Assembly (NCBI GenBank): GCA_020627525.1
Contig: JAHDGP010000206.1
Coordinates: forward strand, 1-8,092
Reading direction: 5' to 3'
Length of the DNA stretch: 8,092 nucleotides
Source of the DNA: Bacteroidota bacterium
GTDB taxonomy: Bacteria; Bacteroidota; Bacteroidia; Chitinophagales; UBA2359
Below are positions 1 to 5,705 of the stretch, piece by piece. The translations under genes were made by a program, and so were the position numbers. The notes under the pieces were generated by a model. The model saw only the letters and a program-made list of their open reading frames with translations, was not told where the DNA came from and searched no databases. Within the stretch, counting starts at the first letter, position 1; each line of letters starts with the position of its first letter.

Positions 1-2
1 AA

Positions 3-41
3 GCTTTTGAAGATCTAAATAACGTGAATACACTAGGTTAA
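3..41 (+). CDS. possible 3' end of an upstream gene (partial)
   Basis: The first bases read open in frame 3 as AFEDLNNVNTLG and stop at TAA 39-41, about 30 bases before the terminator hairpin. This is the most plausible tail of a plus-strand gene entering from the left. A competing reading in frame 1 gives only KLLKI before a stop at 16-18. Twelve residues are too few to identify a family, and the choice of frame is an inference from the position of the terminator. Confidence 0.3.
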   Translation, partial: AFEDLNNVNTLG

Positions 42-71
42 TTTATACACGGCTTTACTAGCTAACTGCGG

Positions 72-117
72 AAAAAAAGGGAGAAGTCTTTATTGACATT
101 CTCCCTTTTCTTGTTTT
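72..117. terminator. Rho-independent terminator, potentially bidirectional
   Basis: GGGAGAAGTC (79-88) pairs with GAC-A-TTCTCCC (95-105), giving a ten-pair stem with one bulged A and a six-base loop. It is followed by TTTTCTTGTTTT (106-117) on the plus strand and preceded by seven A residues (72-78), so it could also terminate from the minus strand. It most likely ends the gene entering from the left. It lies only 15 bases before the TTG start of the next gene, so it must fall in or next to that gene's 5' leader. Confidence 0.8.
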
Positions 118-132
118 ACCTAACTACTTGAA

Positions 133-906
133 TTGAATATCAAAAAGCACATAATAGACCTTCGCAAAAAAATTCCAATTGGAATAACTGCTGCCAAAAA
201 ATTACTAGAGCAAACTGATTTTGATTTACTAGTAGCTGAAAAGATTTGGCAAACCAATCAAGTAGAAATTTTATCAGAAAAAATTGAGGTAAAGCCAGAA
301 GAAGCCAAAGAGCTTTTAGAGTATGTAAAATATGATTTTGCCAAAGCGCTTTCTCTTTACAGAGATCGCAATACTACTGATGTGGAAAAGATACTCCAAT
401 CATCAAAAGATGCATATCAAATTCTTGGAAATTTTTGGAGTTATATAAGCCAGTATTTAGGTGATGATGTAAAGTATGGAGGATGGATTTATGCAGAGGG
501 ATTTGAACAATTACCCAATTTAATAAAACAAGTGTTGACTGTTTGGCAATGGTACGCTTATTACGATTATGAAGGCATTTCTGTTGAACAAAGAATAACT
601 GACGATGTTGTTAAATTCATTGATCAAGAATTGGGTTTGACAGATTTTGCCAATGATTTAAAAAGCCTCAAGCAATTGGTAGATTCATTTTACAAGGAAA
701 ATCCCTACGACAAAAATGATCTCAAGAAAAGTATTGAATCAGGTAACAAACTAAAAAGCTCCAAAGAGTACCAAAGAATTGATGATGAGATTATCAGGAA
801 TGAAGATTTAGTGATGAAAAAAACTTATGAATATCTTTACAAAAATTCATCTCAAATAGAAAAACTGGTTAAGAACACTTTAAGAGATAAACGTCAACTA
901 GATTAA
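133..906 (+). CDS. uncharacterised helical protein with two EF-Ts-like UBA modules
   Basis: This is a 257-residue soluble protein with no signal peptide or membrane segment. Residues 5-42 (IIDLRKK, GITAAKKLLEQ, DFDLLVAEKIW) resemble the N-terminal UBA-like domain of elongation factor EF-Ts (LRERTGAGMMDCKKAL in E. coli). Residues 44-78 (ILSEKIEVKPEEAKELLEYV, then DFAKALSLYRDR) look like a second copy of the same three-helix fold. The remaining 180 residues are predominantly helical, with a Trp/Tyr-rich stretch (102-146) and a Lys-rich tail, and I recognise no family. The dimerisation and core domains of EF-Ts are absent, so it is not EF-Ts. TTG 133 is the only start that keeps the first UBA module: the frame is closed by TAA 121-123 and the only internal ATG is at residue 228. 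No Shine-Dalgarno is seen. Its stop lies one base from that of the convergent gene. The UBA resemblance is by eye; the role is unknown. Confidence 0.75.
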   Translation: MNIKKHIIDLRKKIPIGITAAKKLLEQTDFDLLVAEKIWQTNQVEILSEKIEVKPEEAKELLEYVKYDFAKALSLYRDRNTTDVEKILQSSKDAYQILGNFWSYISQYLGDDVKYGGWIYAEGFEQLPNLIKQVLTVWQWYAYYDYEGISVEQRITDDVVKFIDQELGLTDFANDLKSLKQLVDSFYKENPYDKNDLKKSIESGNKLKSSKEYQRIDDEIIRNEDLVMKKTYEYLYKNSSQIEKLVKNTLRDKRQLD

Positions 907-907
907 A

Positions 908-1990
908 TTAGTCAAAAATCAATTCATATACTGAAACTGCTTTTGCCTCATATTTCAGATACAAGTTAAGTTTAGGGAAATATTCATTTATCTTAAAATT
1001 CTTATCTTCAAACAAAACTTGCCCCTCTAAAGACATTGCTAATAAACCCAAATCTTCAGAATGGATAATAAAGGCATTTATAGATTGATTGAAACACATA
1101 TTCGCATTTACAAAATTGTAGTCTGCTATTTTTAAAACAGCATCAAGCTCGCAGTTTTGATCATCAATTTTATAAAAATGAATTTCACCTTTATGGTTGT
1201 TTTCTTTCGCATTTTTATCCCCCTCCTCTAATGGATTAATCGCCACAGCGATACTTGAGTTATCAATCCAGCAAGCGGCTCTCTCACAATGCTCCCAACC
1301 TCCAACAGAAATATCCGCGATTCGGTTGCTGCTTAAAAAATGATCTACTTCATAAACATTATAAGCATCATAAGAACCCCAAGCCCAACCTGCGCTTAAA
1401 AACATGGAATTGTCAGGAGACATTTTCAATTCTCCATAAAAATAATCGTAAGGGCTTGGCCAGGGATGTTTGCTAATTTCTCCTTTTGTATTGTATTTAA
1501 AATGATCTTCCTCTGCCGATTCTTCAATCAATGATTTATCAGCTGTCAAAATTTGCCTGGTATCAAGGTTCATTATATTTACATGATTCCAGTCATTGCC
1601 ATAAATCAAACAAGGCGCATTGTCTTCATTTCTAAAAAGTGCAATTGGATATTTTGTAACGTCTACATTGTACTCTCCTCTCCAAAGGTGTATTTCATTT
1701 GTATTATCTGGATAATGAACAAAGCCATGTCTTTTATAATCATTGACTAAAACAACAACAGAATCTAAGGTATAAAATGTCGACGGAGCATTTATATCAA
1801 AGCCTCCATCGGTATAAATAAATGCACTCTTGACCGTAAACAAACTTTTAACCGAATCATCCTCAAAATTAATTCGGACTACATCGCCTGAACTCAAAAG
1901 TGCAATAAATTCATTTTTCGAGCATAAACTTGCAGTGATTATTGTTTCTTCAAAATCAACTATAAACTCTTGTACTTTTTTGATTTTCAT
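908..1990 (-). CDS. uncharacterised cytoplasmic beta-propeller-like protein
   Basis: This 360-residue protein has no signal peptide, membrane span or obvious catalytic motif. It is built of repeating short beta strands broken by Gly/Asp/Asn turns, as in WD40-type or Kelch-like propellers. The clearest blade-like segments are 27-41 (EFIALLSSGDVVRIN), 186-213 (GELKMSPDNSMFLSAGW, then AYNVYEV), 240-252, 267-275 and 315-327 (GLLAMSLEGQVLF). The SPDNSMFLSAGW stretch is typical of propeller blades. Such proteins usually serve as binding scaffolds, and I do not recognise a named family. The ATG at 1990 lies 9 bases after the stop of the EF-Tu-domain-like gene on the same strand, so the two are probably co-transcribed. 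The 3' end meets the convergent UBA-module gene with one base between stop codons. Cellular role unknown; the propeller call is inference from the strand pattern. Confidence 0.75.
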   Translation of the reverse strand: MKIKKVQEFIVDFEETIITASLCSKNEFIALLSSGDVVRINFEDDSVKSLFTVKSAFIYTDGGFDINAPSTFYTLDSVVVLVNDYKRHGFVHYPDNTNEIHLWRGEYNVDVTKYPIALFRNEDNAPCLIYGNDWNHVNIMNLDTRQILTADKSLIEESAEEDHFKYNTKGEISKHPWPSPYDYFYGELKMSPDNSMFLSAGWAWGSYDAYNVYEVDHFLSSNRIADISVGGWEHCERAACWIDNSSIAVAINPLEEGDKNAKENNHKGEIHFYKIDDQNCELDAVLKIADYNFVNANMCFNQSINAFIIHSEDLGLLAMSLEGQVLFEDKNFKINEYFPKLNLYLKYEAKAVSVYELIFD

Positions 1991-1999
1991 TAAACAAAA

Positions 2000-2590
2000 T
2001 CAGTTTATCAAGTTTTTATTAACAATTCTAATAACGATTCCATCTGCAATTTTCCTTGCTCCCTCAGCAAGTTTGAACTTTGAACCTTCTTTCAACAATC
2101 CTTTAAAAAGCTGAGGACTAAACATCCGAATTTCAGAAACAACAGTCTCACCAGGAAAAACTATTTCCTTTCCAATAAATAACTGATCAGCTGATGTACA
2201 TCCATTTACTCCTTCAATTTCAAATTGCGGTCGATAGCCTGAAAATGCAGGTGTTTTTCTTCCTCCTTCAGCAGCAGTTAAAAAATAAATTTTTGCGATG
2301 ATATCAGGGTGTCCTTTAGGTAAATAATCAATGTAAGTAACAATAGGCAGGTTATCAATAAGATAAGTCAAGTAATTTAATTCTTTGGTTTTATACAGCT
2401 CTACTCTGTTATTTTCAAATTCATCATTGATTTTCAACAATATTTCAGCGTTAAATTTTTGATTTTCATCCATCTGGCCATTGATAACTTCAATCCACTT
2501 TTTTACAGATGAATCAATATCTGGCGCATAAACTGTTTGACAAATCTCTTCAGTTTCGAATTTTGTTCTATAAACGAAGGTTTTCATCAT
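2000..2590 (-). CDS. orphan EF-Tu domain-3-like protein with a short N-terminal domain
   Basis: Starting at the ATG-ATG pair (2590/2587), the product is 196 or 195 residues. Numbered from the second Met, residues 94-190 match the C-terminal beta-barrel (domain 3) of elongation factor Tu: IYFLTAAEGGRKTPAFSGYR-PQF corresponds to the EF-Tu block EGGRHTPF..GYRPQF, followed by FPGETVVSEIRMFSP and a final EGARKIADGIVIRIV like EF-Tu EGGRTVGAGVV. The GTPase domain and domain 2 are absent, so it cannot work as EF-Tu. The EF-Tu segment RTTDVTG after PQF is replaced by EGVNG. Residues 1-90 form a separate alpha/beta domain (FVYRTKF, ICQTVYA, KKWIEVIN, TYLIDNLPIVTYIDYL); from memory it resembles small accessory or immunity-like proteins of Bacteroidota, but I cannot verify this. 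The frame stays open to 2812, but that extension is Cys/Phe-rich and runs into a terminator, so the shorter start is preferred. Probably in an operon with the propeller gene 9 bases downstream. Confidence 0.75.
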   Translation of the reverse strand: MMKTFVYRTKFETEEICQTVYAPDIDSSVKKWIEVINGQMDENQKFNAEILLKINDEFENNRVELYKTKELNYLTYLIDNLPIVTYIDYLPKGHPDIIAKIYFLTAAEGGRKTPAFSGYRPQFEIEGVNGCTSADQLFIGKEIVFPGETVVSEIRMFSPQLFKGLLKEGSKFKLAEGARKIADGIVIRIVNKNLIN

Positions 2591-2788
2591 AGGAGAAACA
2601 CGGTTTTCAGTTTTTATAAATGATTGCTTACAAAGTGAAAGACCAAATATTTGAGTTTGGGATGAAAATGTTAGCTGTCTGTAAGGCTGGCGTGTAGCAA
2701 CATTCATAAACCATACACAGCAATTAAACTGAATGCAGAATAATGGATCAATTCGATATACAGAGAAGTGCCCATAAATTATTTTAAC

Positions 2789-2856
2789 AAAAAAAGGATA
2801 AAAAAGAAACAAGTCGCAAAAACTATGTTAAACGAGTTATTTCTTACTTATCCTTT
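2789..2856 (-). terminator. strong Rho-independent terminator of the bTHX gene
   Basis: On the minus strand, AAAGGATAA-GT-AAGAAATAACTCG pairs with CGACTTGTTTCTT-TT-TTATCCTTT around a 16-base loop. The outer nine pairs are perfect, and the inner 13-position stem has two mismatches. The stem runs into a tract of seven T (complement of 2789-2795). It lies 26 bases downstream of the bTHX stop codon and insulates that gene from the EF-Tu-like gene. It also argues against coding in the overlapping frame open to 2812. Confidence 0.85.
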
Positions 2857-2882
2857 AAAATATTGATTTACAAAGATTAATA

Positions 2883-3014
2883 CTAAGCTGCTGCTGTTTC
2901 TTCTTTCTTTTTAGCCCCAGTATATTTCTTCTTATTTTTTGATTTCAATCTAGAATTTCCAAAAGATCCATTGTTAATTTTACCTTTCTTAGTTCTTTTA
3001 TCACCTTTACCCAT
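2883..3014 (-). CDS. 30S ribosomal protein bTHX (Thx family)
   Basis: A 43-residue, very basic protein that starts MGKGDKRTKKGKI, continues NNGSFGNSRLKSK and ends in a Lys-rich tail with EETAAA. The MGKGDK..T.+GKI..GS(Y/F)GN.R pattern is the hallmark of the bTHX proteins that Bacteroidota encode as a small extra component of the 30S ribosomal subunit. In Thermus, Thx sits in the head of the 30S and stabilises rRNA packing. The ATG at 3014 is the natural start because the conserved MGKGDK begins there. The gene has its own consensus promoter at 3049-3079 and its own terminator at 2789-2856, so it is a monocistronic housekeeping unit. It is easily missed because of its size. Confidence 0.9.
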   Translation of the reverse strand: MGKGDKRTKKGKINNGSFGNSRLKSKNKKKYTGAKKKEETAAA

Positions 3015-3048
3015 GTTACAAATTATTTGTTGTTTAATAAAATTTAGG

Positions 3049-3079
3049 CAAAAATAATGATTTATTGCCGTGAATCAAA
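3049..3079 (-). promoter_or_regulatory. Bacteroidota-type sigma promoter of bTHX
   Basis: Read on the minus strand there is a -33 TTTG (complement of 3076-3079), exactly 19 bases, then TATTTTTG (complement of 3049-3056), a perfect match to the Bacteroidota -7 consensus TAnnTTTG. Transcription would start a few bases further on, giving a leader of about 30 bases before the bTHX ATG. The leader is A/T-rich with no Shine-Dalgarno, as usual for this phylum. Confidence 0.75.
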
Positions 3080-3146
3080 TTAATGTCGCCACTAAGTACA
3101 AAATTATTCTATTAAACTCTTAATTTGCATCAAAATAACCAACTAT

Positions 3147-4811
3147 ATGAAAAATCAACTATTTCCTTCTAACAGTACTTATTCCGACCTTATTCAGCCC
3201 TATCGGATAGCTACATTTAGCCAATTAAGCAATAGAAAACCCTACCATGCCCTTGTAGAAAACACTGATTTAGTGTTGATTAGGTTTGAAAATAATTTTT
3301 CGGTATTGTATGGTCGCTGTTTACATAGAGGTGCTTTACTTAGTGATGGATATGTAGAAGGAGATAACTTGATTTGCGGTTTGCACAAATGGGATTACCG
3401 TGTTGACACTGGAATTAGTGAGTACAACAATGAGGAAAAGCTGCACAAATTCAATGCAGCCATAAAAGATGGAGAAATTTACATTGACAAAGCTCAGGTA
3501 ATTGCTTTTGAAGAATTTCACCCACAACCTTTTGACAGAAATGAATATTTGGGAGCCTATGCTGACACCCATCCAGAAAATACGGAACCCTATACCGGTT
3601 ATATTAAAAATTTAGCAAAAAATGGTTTGAGTAAAACGGGGCATCACGGTCCGTCCGCATCCATGGGGGTAGATCGAAATACTTTGCCTAAATGGGAAAA
3701 TATTCAGTTTTTACCAGCACAATTATCAAAAAGACCATTGATGGATGATGAGCCTGTAAATACAACAGTTGTCATTGGAAAAAAAGCACACAGACCTTTA
3801 AAAATAGAGATACCATTGTTTGTATCTGATATGAGTTTTGGTGCGCTTTCCAAAGAAGCAAAAATTGCCTTATCGAAAGGTGCAGAGTTGGCAGGAACGG
3901 GTATTTGTTCAGGAGAAGGCGGGATGTTGCCACAAGAACAAATCAATAATTCAAAATATTTTTATGAACTAGCTTCTGGTGCATTTGGATTTAGTTGGGA
4001 AAAATTGAGCAAAGTTCAAGCTTTTCATTTCAAAGGGGGACAAGGCGCAAAGACAGGAACAGGCGGTCATTTGCCTGGTGAAAAAGTAACAGGAGATATT
4101 GCAAAGGTTCGTGAGTTGCCAGTTGGTGAGCCTGCTATTAGCCCTGCTGCATTTCCATTTTTAAAAACAGTTGAAGATTTTGCTGGATTTGCTGAAAAGG
4201 TCAGAATGCAAACTGGCGGAATTCCAATTGGTTTCAAAATTGCCGCAAGCCACATTGAAGCAGATATAGATTTTGCTCTTGCTGTTGGTGTTGATTATAT
4301 AATATTGGATGGTCGTGGTGGCGGAACGGGTTCTGCTCCAACGGTTTTGAGAGACAATATCAATGTACCAACAATTCCCGCATTGGCAAGAGCGAGGAAA
4401 CATTTAGATAGTAAAAATGCGCAAGACGTATCACTAATCATTACTGGAGGATTGAGGATTGCAGAAGATTTTGCTAAAGCCATGATGCTTGGAGCCGATG
4501 CAATTGCCGTTTCTAATGCAGCACTTCAAGCAATTGGTTGTTTGGGCATGCGCGCTTGTCAGTCGAATAATTGTCCTGTTGGAATTGCGACTCAGAAAGA
4601 AAATTTACGACAAAGGTTGATTATTCAAGAATCGGCTGAACAACTATCAAGATTTTTCACTGCTTCCAATGATTTAATTAAAGTGATTGCACGTGCTTGT
4701 GGCTATAAAGATATTTCAATGTTTCAAAAATCAGATTTGAGCACCTTTGATTATGATATGCATCGTTTGACTGGCATACAATATGCTGGATTTAAGTTTG
4801 ATTGTAAATAA
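3147..4811 (+). CDS. Rieske [2Fe-2S] / FMN-binding glutamate synthase-family fusion protein
   Basis: A 554-residue soluble protein with two redox modules. Residues 15-115 form a Rieske ferredoxin domain with C58-L-H60, 16 residues, then C77-G-L-H80, the standard CXH...CXXH ligands of a [2Fe-2S] cluster. Residues about 180-515 are the FMN-binding domain of glutamate synthase: FKGGQGAKTGTGGHLPG (295-311, compare GAKPGEGGQLPG in GltB), DGRGGGTGSAP (388-398), ITGGLRIAEDF (432-442) and C465-X5-C471-X4-C476-PVGIATQ, which matches the 3Fe-4S cluster ligands of GltB. The N-terminal glutaminase domain and the C-terminal domain of true GltB are missing, so it should not be called glutamate synthase. 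It belongs with the short GltB-like FMN-dependent oxidoreductases, whose substrates are mostly unknown. The Rieske domain probably passes electrons to the FMN. The ATG is 11 residues upstream of the first Rieske strand. It is divergent from bTHX and followed by a weak hairpin. Confidence 0.9.
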   Translation: MKNQLFPSNSTYSDLIQPYRIATFSQLSNRKPYHALVENTDLVLIRFENNFSVLYGRCLHRGALLSDGYVEGDNLICGLHKWDYRVDTGISEYNNEEKLHKFNAAIKDGEIYIDKAQVIAFEEFHPQPFDRNEYLGAYADTHPENTEPYTGYIKNLAKNGLSKTGHHGPSASMGVDRNTLPKWENIQFLPAQLSKRPLMDDEPVNTTVVIGKKAHRPLKIEIPLFVSDMSFGALSKEAKIALSKGAELAGTGICSGEGGMLPQEQINNSKYFYELASGAFGFSWEKLSKVQAFHFKGGQGAKTGTGGHLPGEKVTGDIAKVRELPVGEPAISPAAFPFLKTVEDFAGFAEKVRMQTGGIPIGFKIAASHIEADIDFALAVGVDYIILDGRGGGTGSAPTVLRDNINVPTIPALARARKHLDSKNAQDVSLIITGGLRIAEDFAKAMMLGADAIAVSNAALQAIGCLGMRACQSNNCPVGIATQKENLRQRLIIQESAEQLSRFFTASNDLIKVIARACGYKDISMFQKSDLSTFDYDMHRLTGIQYAGFKFDCK

Positions 4812-4819
4812 CATAGTCA

Positions 4820-4852
4820 ACTGATTGACATATTAGCCATCAGTATAATTTT
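4820..4852 (+). terminator. weak candidate terminator
   Basis: ACTGAT (4820-4825) and ATCAGT (4839-4844) form a perfect six-pair stem with a 13-base loop, followed after four bases by TTTT. It lies 9 bases after the stop of the Rieske/glutamate-synthase-like gene. The stem is short and AT-rich and the T-run is short, so termination is only possible. Confidence 0.3.
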
Positions 4853-4911
4853 ACGCAACATTTTTGCTGCTTTTGTTGTTTCAAAGTTGAGTAATTTAAA
4901 GAAAAGGAAAG

Positions 4912-5562
4912 ATGAAAAAATATATTAGCCTGTTTATATTTGTATTGTTGGCTGTATCTTGTAGTCAATTAATTGGTAATCAAAAAACTAATAATAACGT
5001 AATGGATGATTTTTCTCAGAAAGATGGAATGGAAACTGCCACACTCGGTGCAGGTTGTTTCTGGTGTGTAGAAGCTGTTTTTCAAGATTTGAAAGGCGTT
5101 CAATCAGTGGTTTCAGGATACACTGGAGATACAGATGAAAGTGCAAATTACAAAGATGTTTGCAATGGAACTACTGGTCATGCGGAAGTGGCGCAAATTG
5201 TATTTGACCCTGCTATTATATCCTTTGAAACCCTATTGGAAGTTTTTTGGACAACCCACGATCCAACGACTTTGAATAGGCAAGGAAATGATAAGGGAAC
5301 ACAATACCGTTCTGCTATTTTTTACCATTCCGACGAGCAGAAAGAAACCGCTTTAGATTCAAAAATGAACATTGCGACGAAGATTTGGGATGATCCCATC
5401 GTTACAGAAATAACAGAATTGGGGAAATTCTATGCTGCTGAAGATTATCATCAAAATTACTACAATTTGAATCCAACGCAAGGCTATTGTAGAGCGGTTA
5501 TTAATCCTAAAATTGCAAAATTCAGAAAAAAGTTTGCGCATTTATTGAAGGAAGTAGAGTAA
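4912..5562 (+). CDS. msrA: peptide-methionine (S)-S-oxide reductase MsrA, predicted lipoprotein
   Basis: Reduces methionine-S-sulfoxide in proteins back to methionine. The 216-residue product has the GCFWC active-site motif (48-52, catalytic C49), the fold signatures GHAEVAQIVFDP (89-100), HDPTTLNRQGND (116-127) and GTQYRSAIF (129-137), and the C-terminal recycling cysteine C193 in GYCRAVI. The first 17 residues (Lys-Lys, hydrophobic stretch, then LAVSC with C17) look like a lipoprotein signal, so the enzyme should be exported and lipid-anchored, with a roughly 25-residue linker before the catalytic domain. The -3 residue of the lipobox is Ala rather than Leu, which weakens that call slightly. 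If translation began at Met31 or Met40 the product would be cytoplasmic, but GGAAAG just before ATG 4912 and the intact signal support the long form. No MsrB domain is fused and none is nearby. It probably depends on a thioredoxin-like reductant in the envelope. Confidence 0.95.
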   Translation: MKKYISLFIFVLLAVSCSQLIGNQKTNNNVMDDFSQKDGMETATLGAGCFWCVEAVFQDLKGVQSVVSGYTGDTDESANYKDVCNGTTGHAEVAQIVFDPAIISFETLLEVFWTTHDPTTLNRQGNDKGTQYRSAIFYHSDEQKETALDSKMNIATKIWDDPIVTEITELGKFYAAEDYHQNYYNLNPTQGYCRAVINPKIAKFRKKFAHLLKEVE

Positions 5563-5658
5563 ATATTGATGGAAAAATTGGGTTTATATGAATGGTAAGA
5601 TCAAATTAATATTTATAATTGAACCTTCGTTATTTTAAACAAATTAATTTGTTGTCAG

Positions 5659-5666
5659 TATATTTG
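5659..5666 (+). promoter_or_regulatory. candidate -7 promoter element for the LamG gene
   Basis: TATATTTG matches the Bacteroidota TAnnTTTG -7 consensus exactly and lies 39 bases before the ATG at 5706. The expected TTTG at -33 is not present at the 19-base spacing; the bases there are TAAA, so only half of the promoter is supported. Confidence 0.4.
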
Positions 5667-5705
5667 TGTGAGATAATTAGAATCAACTTATACACATAAT
5701 ATATT

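Noticed and set aside
1..6. HindIII site AAGCTT at the first base, suggesting a cloning junction
   Set aside because: A single six-base match at the window edge is not evidence, and nothing else indicates vector or chimeric sequence.
1255..2114. Plus-strand open frames inside the propeller and EF-Tu-like genes (about 65-94 codons)
   Set aside because: They are antisense to well-supported genes, have low-complexity translations, and have no domain or promoter.
3120..3127. TTAATTTG as the promoter of the Rieske/glutamate synthase-like gene
   Set aside because: The second base is off consensus and there is no TTTG or TTG at the expected -33 position.
3336..4483. Minus-strand open frames within the Rieske/glutamate synthase-like gene
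   Set aside because: They are shadows of a strongly conserved plus-strand gene, and their translations resemble no protein family.
3147..4811. Annotation as glutamate synthase large subunit (gltB)
   Set aside because: The glutaminase domain and the C-terminal domain are absent and a Rieske domain is present, so only the FMN/3Fe-4S module is shared.
5600..5622. AT-rich palindrome after msrA as a terminator
   Set aside because: CAAATTA/TAATTG pairs weakly with a bulge and has no T-run after it. It is likely chance in AT-rich DNA.
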